A stretch of 64,000 nucleotides of DNA, from positions 19,983 to 83,982 of the forward strand of contig JAHCJK010000005.1 in the NCBI GenBank assembly GCA_026184295.1, in the 5' to 3' direction. Each line of letters starts with the position of its first letter. Position 1 is the stretch's first letter. A model generated the notes under the pieces. That model saw only the letters and a list, made by a program, of their open reading frames with translations. It was not told the origin of the DNA and ran no database searches. The position numbers and the translations under genes were made by a program. Positions 8,049 to 17,026 of this stretch are shown piece by piece. Source of the DNA: Planctomycetota bacterium (GTDB taxonomy: Bacteria > Planctomycetota > SZUA-567 > H5-PLA8).

Positions 8049-9635
8049 ATGAAACGCGGTCTGCCCCTGCATGTGCTGTGCGTCCTGGCGTGCGCGGCGG
8101 CGCTCGCCGCGGCCTGCGCGGAAGAGAAGACCCCCGAGCAACTCGAGGCCGAACGCCAGAAGCCGATCGAAGCCTCCAACTTCAACGACATCGTCGAGAA
8201 CATGGGGTACCTGCTGGGCGGCGTGGACCGCGTCGTGTGGGTGCTCGACCAGAGCCCCTCGATGGAAGACGACATCGCCGAAGTGCGCACCCGCATGGAC
8301 GACTGGTTCAAGAACCTCGACCCCGGCGTGCAGGTGGGCGTCATCGCGTTCAGCCAGAAGCCGCTGCTGCTGCAGCCGCTGACCAAGGACCGCGCGGCGA
8401 TCAAGAAGGCGTTCGAGAACTACAAAACCCGCGAGTCCGGCCTGGAGAACGTGTACAGCGCCATCGGCGAGGCCTTGAAGATGCTGCAGGGGACGAAGAC
8501 CGCCTCGGCCATCGTCATCGCGACCGACGAGGCCGGCGACGACGACAAGTTTCTGGCCGCGACGCTGCAGGCCTGCAAGACCCTGCCCGTGCAGGTCTAC
8601 GTGATCTCGCCGCAGGCGACGTTCATCAACAAGATCTGGAAGTGGTCGGAAGACGACCGCGTGAAGCAGTCCACCAAGTTTTACCAGTCCTGCAACGGGC
8701 CCGAGAGCTACACGACCGAAGGGCTGTACAGCATGCACTTCGTCCAGCGCACGTACTGGCACGCGCACGATTACCCTCGAAATATGCGGCAATGGGCGAT
8801 CAAGAGCGGCTGGGCGCCGTTCGGCCTGCAGGTGCTCTCGCAGGCCACCAGCGGGCGCATCTACGAACTCAAGACCGACACGTTCTTCCGCGAACTGGTC
8901 ATGGACGAGAAGAAACGCCCGCGCTACGCGCCGGATTTCGACACGCCCAACCTGCTCCGCAACATCCAGCGCACGCCCTGGCGCCTGGCGCTCCAGCAGG
9001 TTTCCGAATACTGGACCAAGAACTTCAAGGACATCGAACGCGTCTGCCCCGGCGCGGGACAGAAGAGCCTCGTCAGCGCCTGTTCGCGGCAGGTACCCAC
9101 GATCCAGGCCAACATGAAGGTCGCCGAGACGGTGCTCGAACAGATGGCCGCGGCGCTGAAGAACAAGGCGGGCATGCGTTCGACGGACGAATCCGCCGAC
9201 AGCCTGCCGCACCTGCGCTGGCGCGCCAATCTCGAACTGGCCTACGCGAGCGCCTCGGTGGCGCGCTTCCACCTCAACCAGTACCTGGCCGATCTCGCGC
9301 GCTTTAAAGACCCGCAGTACGTCCCGCCGGGCCCGGCCACCGGCGTGTACGGCTACACGATTCAAGTGCACTCGGATGCGAACCTGAACCCGGCCGATTT
9401 GCCCACGGCCGACGCGGACGGCTTCCGCGAGATGCTCGCCGTGGCCCCTCACGCCCCGGCCAAGACCCTGGAACAGATGCGCAAGCAGGCCGAAACGGCC
9501 CTCGACGTCGTCATCGCCAACCACGCCGATACGCCGTGGGCCGCGATGGCCACGCTGCTGAAAGTCGGCATGGGCAAGTACGAACCCGAGGTGATCATGA
9601 TCGGCCCGTGGTCGCACAGCAGCGGGAGCAAGTAA
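8049..9635 (+). CDS. von Willebrand factor A domain lipoprotein
   Basis: 528 residues; start ATG 8049 follows GGAGG and gives a signal peptide ending ALAAAC (Cys23), an imperfect lipobox, so probably a lipoprotein. Residues about 60-200 form a vWA domain with the MIDAS metal motif DQSPS (Asp67, Ser69, Ser71), a threonine/aspartate pair in VIATDEAGDDD and the VQVGVIAFSQ strand. vWA domains bind ligands through a divalent metal. The rest is alpha-helical and unrecognised, with several tryptophan/tyrosine-rich stretches. It stands alone between a divergent promoter region and a 307-bp gap. Role unknown. Confidence 0.8.
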   Translation: MKRGLPLHVLCVLACAAALAAACAEEKTPEQLEAERQKPIEASNFNDIVENMGYLLGGVDRVVWVLDQSPSMEDDIAEVRTRMDDWFKNLDPGVQVGVIAFSQKPLLLQPLTKDRAAIKKAFENYKTRESGLENVYSAIGEALKMLQGTKTASAIVIATDEAGDDDKFLAATLQACKTLPVQVYVISPQATFINKIWKWSEDDRVKQSTKFYQSCNGPESYTTEGLYSMHFVQRTYWHAHDYPRNMRQWAIKSGWAPFGLQVLSQATSGRIYELKTDTFFRELVMDEKKRPRYAPDFDTPNLLRNIQRTPWRLALQQVSEYWTKNFKDIERVCPGAGQKSLVSACSRQVPTIQANMKVAETVLEQMAAALKNKAGMRSTDESADSLPHLRWRANLELAYASASVARFHLNQYLADLARFKDPQYVPPGPATGVYGYTIQVHSDANLNPADLPTADADGFREMLAVAPHAPAKTLEQMRKQAETALDVVIANHADTPWAAMATLLKVGMGKYEPEVIMIGPWSHSSGSK

Positions 9636-9942
9636 GGCTCGCGGCAAACGCGCCGTCGCGCTCTTGACGGCTTCCAACGGACCTCCAATTTTACCTGCAT
9701 TTAAAGTGGATAAAGGTGGCTTATTTTATCCAGAATATGGGTCATACGTTCGATATCGTAGTTTCAATCGGCGTCAATCCGACTTGAATCGGTGTGGCGT
9801 TGCGTGGCAGTTTTTCTTGCCGCGCGGGGCGCAATCTCCTAACTGCAACGCCATGGGCTGGATACCGCCTGCCGCTTTTAGGCGCAATTCTGACGTATTT
9901 TGGTCCTCAAATTGCTTTTTAAATCGACAGGAGGCGCGTGCC
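9636..9942. other. Intergenic region, 307 bp, unusually AT-rich for the window
   Basis: No ORF with a ribosome-binding site and no strong promoter pair is visible. An inverted repeat GGATAAA...TTTATCC (9708-9731, 10-bp loop) is the only symmetric element noted. It presumably holds the promoter for the gene starting at 9943. Confidence 0.4.
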
Positions 9943-10851
9943 ATGAACACTCTGCGGATGTATGCCACGATCATGTTGCTCCTGTCGGCCGCCGGGGTTG
10001 CTTGCGCGGCGGAACCCACCGAGCTGGAAGTGCGCAACGAATTCCTGAAGGCCTACAACTGGAAGAAGGCCAACGAGCGCCTGGCGTCGCTGGGCTACCT
10101 GACGCAGGCGACGGAGGACTACTCCTACCAGATGCTGTTTCTGGTGAGCTGGAAGGACCCGGACCCCGAGGTGCGCTCGCGCGCCTTCACGATTCTGTGC
10201 AAGCGCCCGGACAAAGTCGGCTACGTGGCGTACCTGGCCGCGGCGAGTTTTCGCGAAGAGCGCGAGCTGGGCGTCAAGATCGAGAAGGCCACGGCGATGG
10301 CCGGCCTGAAGTACCGCTGGTCGGCGCTGAACGAACTCGTCAACTTCCTCAAGACGCTGCGCTGGTACCACGACTGGTACTGGTGGAACACGCGCCACCC
10401 CACGGGGTACATCGCCGGCGGCACGCCTCCGGGCGAACCGGGCAGCGGGACCGAGAGCGGGGGCGGCAGCAAGGAAGGCCGCGCGCGCGAGCCGCAGCGC
10501 TGGCGGAGCGAGCGCGAACTCATGCAGCACGTCTGCGGCGTGATCAACAAGCTGGCCAACACGAACATCGAGTCCCGCCCGCGGATCGACCAGGAGATCG
10601 TGAAGTGGTGGGAACGCAAGAGCGACCTCTGGGAGGATTACGACCGCAAGCTGCGCACGCAGGCGCTGGGGATCCAGAAGGAGCCCGACTTCGGCGAGAA
10701 GCTGGTGCGGATCAAGCCGGAGGTCCACCAGCCGCAGGAGGAGGTCGACGAGATGGAGGCGGACATCCGGAAGTTCCTGGAAGCCCAAAAGAAGGAGGAG
10801 CCCGCCCGCGCCGCCGTCCCGGCCGGAACGAGCGTCAAGGACCTGGAATGA
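9943..10851 (+). CDS. Exported HEAT-like protein of unknown function
   Basis: 302 residues. Start ATG 9943 has CAGGAGG at 9928-9934, and the reading frame then begins with a signal peptide (MNTLRMYATIMLLLSAAGVACA). The mature part is helical; the stretch DPDPEVRSRAFTILCKRPDK and the following helices look like one or two HEAT repeats. A Gly/Ser-rich linker at about 165-180 separates a second charged helical region that ends in a Lys/Glu-rich tail. The stop is only 33 bases from the preferred ppsA start, so the two are likely cotranscribed. A functional link to PEP synthase is not obvious. Confidence 0.65.
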   Translation: MNTLRMYATIMLLLSAAGVACAAEPTELEVRNEFLKAYNWKKANERLASLGYLTQATEDYSYQMLFLVSWKDPDPEVRSRAFTILCKRPDKVGYVAYLAAASFREERELGVKIEKATAMAGLKYRWSALNELVNFLKTLRWYHDWYWWNTRHPTGYIAGGTPPGEPGSGTESGGGSKEGRAREPQRWRSERELMQHVCGVINKLANTNIESRPRIDQEIVKWWERKSDLWEDYDRKLRTQALGIQKEPDFGEKLVRIKPEVHQPQEEVDEMEADIRKFLEAQKKEEPARAAVPAGTSVKDLE

Positions 10852-10883
10852 CCGTGCGGCAGGCGGGCGGAAGGGAGCATGCC

Positions 10884-13316
10884 ATGTTCGGCGAACCCGA
10901 GACGAGACCCGAACCGGCGGCGAGCGGCCCGCGCGCGGAGCCCCTCGTGGTGACGTTCGGCGAGGTGGGCAACGACCAGGTCGGCCTGGTGGGCGGCAAG
11001 AACGCCTCGCTGGGCGAACTGCTCCGCACGCTGCGCTGCAAGGGCATCCGCGTGCCGGACGGCTACGCGACGACCTCCTTCGCGTACGAGCGCCTGCTGG
11101 ACTCGGGCGGGCTGCGCGCGAAGATCGCCGAAGCGCTGGGGCGCTTCCATGGCGGCCTGGCGACCCTGGAGGCGACCGGGGCCGCGATCCGGAGCGCGAT
11201 GCTCGCGACGGAGTTCCCCGGGGACCTCGCCCGCGCGATCGTCGAAGCCTACCGCGCGCTGTGCAAGCAGTACGGCGGCGGCGAGACCGACGTGGCGGTG
11301 CGCAGCAGCGCGACGGCCGAGGACCTGCCCGAGGCCAGTTTCGCCGGGCAGCAGGAGAGCTTCCTGAACGTGCGCGGCGAGGCCGAACTGCTCGGCGCGT
11401 GCCGCCGCTGCTACGCCTCGCTCTTTACCGACCGCGCGATCGCCTACCGCAAGGCGAAGGGCTTCGACGACCTGAAGGTCGCGCTCTCCATCGGCGTGCA
11501 GAAGATGGTGCGCGCCGACAAGGGCAGTTCGGGCGTGATCTTCACCATCGACACCGAGACCGGGTTCCCGAACGCGGCGATCGTCAACGCGGCGTGGGGG
11601 CTGGGCGAATACGTCGTGAAGGGCACGATCACGCCCGACCAGTACACGGTCTTCAAGCCGCTGCTCAACGACCTGCGCCTGAAGCCGATCGTGGAGAAGA
11701 AGCTGGGCAGCAAGGAGAAGAAGCTCGTCTACGCTTCGGGCGGCGCGCAATCGACCGTGGGCGTGGAGACGACCGAGGCGGAGCGGCGGGCCTGGGCGCT
11801 CGGCGACGAGGACATTCTCCAGCTCGCCTACTGGGCGTGCCTGATCGAGCGGCACTACTGCAAGCCGATGGACATCGAGTTCGCCAAGGACGGCGAGACC
11901 GGCGAACTCTTTATCGTGCAGGCGCGCCCCGAGACCGTGCAGTCGCGGCGCAGCGCGGGCTCGCTGCTGACCTACACGCTGAAGGCGAAGGGCCGGGAAC
12001 TGGTCTCTGGGATCAGCGTCGGCGAGCGCATCGCTTCGGGCAGGATCTGCCGCGTGCTGAAGGCCGAGGACATCGGCCAGGTCGCGCCGGGGTCGATCCT
12101 GGTCACGGAGATGACCGATCCCGACTGGGTGCCCGCGATGAAGAAGGTGGCGGGCATCGTGACCGACTGCGGCGGGCGCACGTGCCACGCCGCGATCGTC
12201 AGCCGCGAACTGGGCATTCCCGCCATCGTCGGGACCGGCGTCGCGACGCGCGTGCTGGCCACGGGGCAGGAAGCGACGCTCTCCTGCGCCGAAGGCGACA
12301 AGGGCCACGTGTACGAAGGCCTGCTGCCGTTCGAGGCCGCCGAGACCGACCTGAGCACGCTGCCGCCCACGCGCACGCGCATCATGCTGAACGTGGGTTC
12401 GCCCGAGGAGGCCTTCCGCTGGTGGCGCCTGCCCGCCCAGGGCGTGGGGCTGGCGCGCATGGAATTCATCATCGGAAACCACATCAAAATCCATCCGATG
12501 GCGCTGCGGAAGTTCGAGGCCGTGACCGACGAACGCGCGCGCCGCGAGATTCTGGACCGCACGCGCGGGTACGAAGACATGAGCGGCTACTTCGTGGACC
12601 TGCTGGCCCGGGGCATCGCGAAGATCGCGGCGTCCCAGTATCCGCATCCGGCCATCGTGCGGCTGAGCGACTTCAAGACCAACGAGTACGCCAACCTGAT
12701 CGGCGGGACGGCGTTCGAGCCCAGCGAGGAGAACCCGATGCTCGGCTTCCGCGGGGCCTCGCGCTACTACAGCCCGCGTTACCGCGAAGGCTTCGACCTC
12801 GAATGCCGCGCGATCCGGAAGGTGCGCAGCGAGATGGGCTTTACCAACGTGAAGGTGATGGTCCCGTTCTGCCGCACGCCCGAGGAGGCCGACAAGGTGC
12901 TGGCGGCGATGGCCGAGAACGGGCTCAAGCGCGGCGCGGACGGCCTGAGCGTGTACGTGATGTGCGAGATTCCTTCCAACGCGATCCTGGCCGACGAGTT
13001 CGCGCGGCGCTTCGACGGCTTCTCGATCGGCAGCAACGACCTGACCCAACTGGTGCTGGGCGTGGACCGCGACTCCCCCGGGCTCGCGTACCTTTTCGAC
13101 GAACGCCACGAAGCGGTGAAGCGCACGATCCGCGAGGTGGTCCGGAAGGCGCACGAGGCCGGGAAGCACGTGGGCATCTGCGGGCAGGCGCCCAGCGACT
13201 TCCCCGATTTCGCCGCGTTCCTGGTCGAATGCGGGATCGATTCGATCTCGCTCAATCCCGACAGCCTGGCCCAGGCGATCCCACGCATCGCCGAGGCCGA
13301 ACGTTCCGCGACCTGA
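10884..13316 (+). CDS. ppsA: Phosphoenolpyruvate synthase (pyruvate, water dikinase)
   Basis: 810 residues. Start ATG 10884 is preferred because GGGAG lies 6 bases upstream; an ATG at 10848 overlapping the previous stop is possible and adds 12 residues. Converts pyruvate, ATP and water to PEP, AMP and phosphate. Three domains: N-terminal ATP-grasp (VGGKNASLGEL, VRSSATAEDLPEASFAGQQE), the phosphohistidine domain GGRTCHAAIVSRELGIPAIV with catalytic His at about 435, and the C-terminal PEP-binding barrel (MVPFCRTPEEA, GSNDLTQLVLGVDRD, GICGQAPSDFPDFA). Length and order match bacterial PpsA. It allows gluconeogenic growth, in keeping with degradation of sugar acids nearby. Confidence 0.94.
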   Translation: MFGEPETRPEPAASGPRAEPLVVTFGEVGNDQVGLVGGKNASLGELLRTLRCKGIRVPDGYATTSFAYERLLDSGGLRAKIAEALGRFHGGLATLEATGAAIRSAMLATEFPGDLARAIVEAYRALCKQYGGGETDVAVRSSATAEDLPEASFAGQQESFLNVRGEAELLGACRRCYASLFTDRAIAYRKAKGFDDLKVALSIGVQKMVRADKGSSGVIFTIDTETGFPNAAIVNAAWGLGEYVVKGTITPDQYTVFKPLLNDLRLKPIVEKKLGSKEKKLVYASGGAQSTVGVETTEAERRAWALGDEDILQLAYWACLIERHYCKPMDIEFAKDGETGELFIVQARPETVQSRRSAGSLLTYTLKAKGRELVSGISVGERIASGRICRVLKAEDIGQVAPGSILVTEMTDPDWVPAMKKVAGIVTDCGGRTCHAAIVSRELGIPAIVGTGVATRVLATGQEATLSCAEGDKGHVYEGLLPFEAAETDLSTLPPTRTRIMLNVGSPEEAFRWWRLPAQGVGLARMEFIIGNHIKIHPMALRKFEAVTDERARREILDRTRGYEDMSGYFVDLLARGIAKIAASQYPHPAIVRLSDFKTNEYANLIGGTAFEPSEENPMLGFRGASRYYSPRYREGFDLECRAIRKVRSEMGFTNVKVMVPFCRTPEEADKVLAAMAENGLKRGADGLSVYVMCEIPSNAILADEFARRFDGFSIGSNDLTQLVLGVDRDSPGLAYLFDERHEAVKRTIREVVRKAHEAGKHVGICGQAPSDFPDFAAFLVECGIDSISLNPDSLAQAIPRIAEAERSAT

Positions 13317-13386
13317 TCCGCCGTCCGTCCCGCTGCTCTAATAAGGAGCATCGGGGCCGCGTCGCCCAATTCCTCGCTCACACCGT

Positions 13387-13410
13387 GCCCGCGCGAGCCC
13401 ACGCGCGGGC
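13387..13410 (+). terminator. Hairpin downstream of ppsA
   Basis: Perfect 9-bp arms GCCCGCGCG / CGCGCGGGC with a 6-base loop, 70 bases after the ppsA stop and followed a few bases later by a T-rich run (CTTGTTTCTT). A reasonable intrinsic terminator. Confidence 0.6.
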
Positions 13411-13538
13411 GCGCTTGTTTCTTCGGGCGATTGGCATAGCTCTTGCATCTTGTGCAATTGAAACACGGGTCGTTTTTAGTTTGCTTCGGCGAGAATAAAC
13501 AAGGAGACGAGCTACTTCTGCCATGCAGGAGACAGCTT

Positions 13539-14894
13539 ATGGTTGAAACCATGCGAAAAGTCCGCCCCACGCCCACGCAACGGTTCCTGGCCAACCCCCA
13601 CCGAGGGTGCTGCACCTTCCATGCGTTCAACGGCGATCCGCTGTACCTGCTCTTTCAAGAGGTCGATGCGATGCCGCCGCACACGCCGGCCGGCGACTGG
13701 TTCGTGGCCGACGGCTACCTGCCGAGCACCGTGGCGTACTTCCGCTGGCACTGGACCTCGCTGCAGCCGGAGGAGAATCGCTTCGACTTTTCGCTGGTGG
13801 AGTCCGCGCTGGAGCACGCGCGCAAGTCGGGCCAGACGCTGGCCCTGCGCATCATGCCGTACGGCGGGCGCGGGACGCCGCAACTGCCCGAATGGTACGC
13901 GCGCCAGTACCCGGTGGAACGCGTGGACCCCAACGACCCCGAGGTGCTGCGGCCGAACCACGATTCGCCCGAGTACCTGGACAAGTTCGGGACGATGATC
14001 CGCGCGCTGGGCGAACGCTTCGACGGGCATCCGCAGTTCGAGAGCATCGACCTCTCGTACATCGGGCCGTGGGGCGAAGGCGGGATTCCCTGCCAGGTCG
14101 ATCAGTGCGAACGCTTTGCGAAGGTCTACCAGGAGGCCTTTCCGCGCGCGTTCCGCTTCGCGATCACCGAATACAACCACATTGTCACGGCCATTCCCAC
14201 CGGCGCGGGCTGGCGCGGCGACGCGCTGGGCGACATGAGCACGCGCGGGAGTTCCACGGTCACGCAGGACGTGAGCTGGAACCACATGTTCGACCTGTAC
14301 CCGAAGGAAGTCTCCGAGGGCGGCGCGTCGGAGGTCTGGCGCACGGCTCCGGTCTTTCTCGACGCGCACCACGCCCCGAAGTTCTGGTTCGAGAAACGCC
14401 TCAACGCCGAGTTCATCCTCCAGCAGGGCCTGAAGTACCACGCGTCGTACTTCAACCCCAAGTCGGTGGCGATCCCGCCGCCGCTGATGCCGGCGGTGGA
14501 GGCCTTCTGCGAGCGCATCGGCTACCGCTTCGTGTACCGGCAGGCGTGCTACCAGGCGTCGGCGCGCAAGGACACGTCCTTCCGCTTCACGACCTGGATC
14601 GAGAACACCGGGGTCGCGCCGCTTTACCGGCACTACGAGTTCGCGCTGCGCCTGCGCCAGGGCGACCGCGAGGAGATTCTGGTGCTGGAGGGCATCGATC
14701 CGCGCACGTGGCTGCCGGGCGACGTCTGGATCAACCGCGAGATTCCGCTGCCGCAGGGCCTGCGCCCGGGCGTGGCCGAACTGGCCGCGGGGCTGATCGA
14801 TCCGCAGAGCGGCGAGACGCGCGTGAGCTTCGCGGTCGAAGAGAGCTTCAGCGACCGCTGGCTCTCGCTGGGGTACCTCGAGATCGTCGAATAG
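13539..14894 (+). CDS. DUF4832 glycoside-hydrolase-like protein
   Basis: 451 residues; start ATG 13539 has CAGGAG 7 bases upstream. A (beta/alpha)8 barrel of the DUF4832 type: the early YFRWHWTSLQPEENRFDFS block, LALRIMPYG, then SIDLSYIGPWGEGG, whose glutamate sits where clan-A glycosidases keep an acid/base residue. The C-terminal 120 residues (FRFTTWIENTGVAPLYRHYE onward) form a beta-sandwich. No signal peptide, so it probably acts in the cytoplasm. The family is associated with beta-galactosidase-like activities but is largely uncharacterised. Monocistronic: hairpins lie on both sides. Confidence 0.72.
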   Translation: MVETMRKVRPTPTQRFLANPHRGCCTFHAFNGDPLYLLFQEVDAMPPHTPAGDWFVADGYLPSTVAYFRWHWTSLQPEENRFDFSLVESALEHARKSGQTLALRIMPYGGRGTPQLPEWYARQYPVERVDPNDPEVLRPNHDSPEYLDKFGTMIRALGERFDGHPQFESIDLSYIGPWGEGGIPCQVDQCERFAKVYQEAFPRAFRFAITEYNHIVTAIPTGAGWRGDALGDMSTRGSSTVTQDVSWNHMFDLYPKEVSEGGASEVWRTAPVFLDAHHAPKFWFEKRLNAEFILQQGLKYHASYFNPKSVAIPPPLMPAVEAFCERIGYRFVYRQACYQASARKDTSFRFTTWIENTGVAPLYRHYEFALRLRQGDREEILVLEGIDPRTWLPGDVWINREIPLPQGLRPGVAELAAGLIDPQSGETRVSFAVEESFSDRWLSLGYLEIVE

Positions 14895-14917
14895 CCGCGA
14901 CGGGCGGGCCGTAGCCT

Positions 14918-14956
14918 GGCGCCCGGCAGCCGTGGAAGACACGGAGGCCGGGCGCC
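14918..14956. terminator. Bidirectional terminator between convergent genes
   Basis: GGCGCCCGGC (14918-14927) pairs perfectly with GCCGGGCGCC (14947-14956); an inner CCGT/ACGG pair extends the stem. It lies between the stops of the DUF4832 gene and the sigma-54 activator gene and is followed by TTGCTTTGG on the + strand. Confidence 0.65.
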
Positions 14957-14981
14957 TTGCTTTGGGTTCCGTGCGCGCGGA

Positions 14982-16259
14982 TCACGCCTCCAGGAGGCGG
15001 AAGTAGTGCGTGCGCGGGGAAGCGGACGGTTCGACGCGTTCCAGAAACGCCTCGTCCCGGAGGGTCTGCAGGTCCGAGGTGGCGGTGTTGGGCGAGATGC
15101 CGAGCAGGCGGATCAGTTCGCTGCGCGTGAGAATCTTGTGTTCGCGGAAGAGGTTGCGGATGCGTTCGAGGCGCCGCAGGCGGTGCACGCCCTGCTCGAT
15201 CACCTGTTCGACGTCCTCGCGCGAGACCGGCACCGAGGAGCGGATGCCGCTGCCGCCCGCGCCGTTGGTGACGCCCGAGAACGAGACGGGCACGCGCACG
15301 ACCGTGCGGCGCGTGGGCGGGACGTCGCGCGCGGTCTGCGTCGGGCGCCCTTCGTATTCCGCCAGGCCGTAGGCGGCGCAGTTGGGGAAGAGCAGGGCCA
15401 TGCGTTCGACCGCGTGGCGCAGTTCGCGGATGTTGCCCGGCCAGTCGTGCTGCTCGAGCTTGCGGGCGAGTTCCGGCGCGATGCCCGGGGCGCTGTCGTT
15501 GTGGCGGCGTTCGGAGCGCAGGAAGTGCAGGGCGAGCGCCTCGACGTCCTCGCGCCGTTCGCGCAGCGGCGGGCTGTAGATTTCGAGCTGCTTCAGCCGG
15601 TAGAGCAGGTCGCGGCGGAAGCGCCCTTCGTGGCAGAGCTTTTCGAGGTTGGCGTTGGAGGCCGCGAGCACGCGGCACTGCACGGGCACGTCGCGGTCGG
15701 CGCCGACGGGGCGGACGACGCGGGTTTCGAGCACGCGCAGCAGGGCCACCTGGATCATCGGCGAGGTGTCGCCGATCTCGTCGAGCAGGATGGTGCCGTT
15801 GCCGGCCTGGATGAAGAAGCCGTCGTGCGAGTACATCGCGCCGGTAAACGCGCCGCGCTTGTGCCCGAAGAGTTCGGACTGGAGCAGCGTGTCGCTGATG
15901 GCTCCGCAGTTGAAGGCCACGAACGGCAGCCGCCGGCGCGGGCCTTCTTCGTGAAGCGCGCGCGCGATCAGTTCCTTGCCCGTGCCGGTCTCGCCGGTGA
16001 TGAAGACCGGCGCGTCCACGGACGCGTACTGCTTCACCATCGCGCGCACCTGCCGCACGGCCTCGCTGGAACCCAGCAGGCGGAAGACGCCGATGCGCTC
16101 GGTCGCGCGCTCCGCGGCCTGCGGCGTCGAACTCTTCGTCGCGCAGAGCAGGCAGACCGGACCCTTGGCGGTGGTTTCCACGCCGCCCTGGGTCAGCACC
16201 CCCGGATCGATGGGGCGCGCGCAAACGGCGCAAACGTGAGTGGGTGTTTCCAAAGTCAT
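14982..16259 (-). CDS. Sigma-54-type AAA+ activator with N-terminal zinc ribbon and C-terminal winged helix
   Basis: 425 residues. Residues 8-40 form a zinc ribbon (CAVC, 22 residues, CLLC). Residues about 55-300 are the sigma-54 interaction AAA+ domain: Walker A GETGTGKE (89-96), GAFTGA loop (136-141), Walker B ILLDEI (157-162), arginine finger region RRDLLYRL and WPGNIREL. The intact GAFTGA means it should remodel sigma-54 RNA polymerase. The C-terminus (about 345-425) is not a Fis helix-turn-helix but a DeoR-like winged helix (RSELIRLLGISPNTATSDLQ). It is divergent from the pseudopilin operon at 16454, the obvious candidate target. No receiver or PAS domain; the signal may be metal or redox state at the ribbon. 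Confidence 0.85.
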   Translation of the reverse strand: MTLETPTHVCAVCARPIDPGVLTQGGVETTAKGPVCLLCATKSSTPQAAERATERIGVFRLLGSSEAVRQVRAMVKQYASVDAPVFITGETGTGKELIARALHEEGPRRRLPFVAFNCGAISDTLLQSELFGHKRGAFTGAMYSHDGFFIQAGNGTILLDEIGDTSPMIQVALLRVLETRVVRPVGADRDVPVQCRVLAASNANLEKLCHEGRFRRDLLYRLKQLEIYSPPLRERREDVEALALHFLRSERRHNDSAPGIAPELARKLEQHDWPGNIRELRHAVERMALLFPNCAAYGLAEYEGRPTQTARDVPPTRRTVVRVPVSFSGVTNGAGGSGIRSSVPVSREDVEQVIEQGVHRLRRLERIRNLFREHKILTRSELIRLLGISPNTATSDLQTLRDEAFLERVEPSASPRTHYFRLLEA

Positions 16260-16453
16260 GCTTCAACCCCGAGTAAGCCCATTATACGCCCAATTTAGGC
16301 GTTAGCGAAGCGGCACGTGCCTACGTGCACGCTTAACCCCTGTTGTTTCCAGTCTTTATCAAAAATTCGGCCATCCGTGAGGTTTTGGTGCAGCGATTGC
16401 CAAGTTTTGAGACATGTAGCGGCACGTTTGTTTTGGGCGAGCGGGAGGGCAGC

Positions 16454-17026
16454 ATGCGGAAAGGACGCGGGATGACGATGCTGGAAGTGCTCATCGTCAT
16501 GGGCATCATCGCGCTGCTGATGTCGGCGCTCGCCGCCGCGACCCTGCGCCTGCGCGAACGCGCCGCGCTCAACAAGACCCGCGCCCTGCTCGAGAAGGTG
16601 CTGAACGGGCTCGAGACGTACAAGCTGCATTTCCGAGGTTATCCTCCCCACGACGACGGCACGCACGCAAACGCCGAAGCGCTCATGTATTACCTTTCGA
16701 CTTCATTCCGCATTTCCCCCGATCTTTCCAGGAACGAGGTCCAGGCTTCCGCCGACGTCGGCCCGATCGTCACGTTCGAGAAAGAAGAGGCCGCGAACGG
16801 CCGCGTCGTGGACGCGTGGTACTCGCCGCTGGGCTACGAACGCGTGCAGCAGGAAGACCTGGCCAAGGCGCAGAAGCTCGACGTGCCCGCGTGGTACGAC
16901 CCGACGCGTTCGACGTCCACCGGCGCGCGCGTGCTCGTCGGCTCCCAGTTCTGCAAGCTCTACTCGTACGGCCCGAACCGCAAGAACGACGGAGGAGGGG
17001 GCGATGACCTGCAACCGGGCAAGTAG
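16454..17026 (+). CDS. Pseudopilin, GspG/PilE-like
   Basis: 190 residues; start ATG 16454 with GGGAGGG upstream. Class III prepilin leader MRKGRG cleaved before MTMLEVLIVMGIIALLMSAL; Glu is at position +5 of the mature protein. The rest is a short globular domain with helical spine (LNKTRALLEKVLNGLETYKL) and a GYPP motif close to the GYPT/GYP of GspG-type major pseudopilins. First gene of a five-gene run to 21892, overlapping the next by 23 bases. No prepilin peptidase, ATPase, inner-membrane platform or secretin gene is in the window. Confidence 0.85.
   Translation: MRKGRGMTMLEVLIVMGIIALLMSALAAATLRLRERAALNKTRALLEKVLNGLETYKLHFRGYPPHDDGTHANAEALMYYLSTSFRISPDLSRNEVQASADVGPIVTFEKEEAANGRVVDAWYSPLGYERVQQEDLAKAQKLDVPAWYDPTRSTSTGARVLVGSQFCKLYSYGPNRKNDGGGGDDLQPGK

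Noticed and set aside
16300..16450. Possible sigma-54 -24/-12 promoter before the pseudopilin operon
   Set aside because: GGCAC occurs twice, but neither has GC at the required distance, so it is not called.
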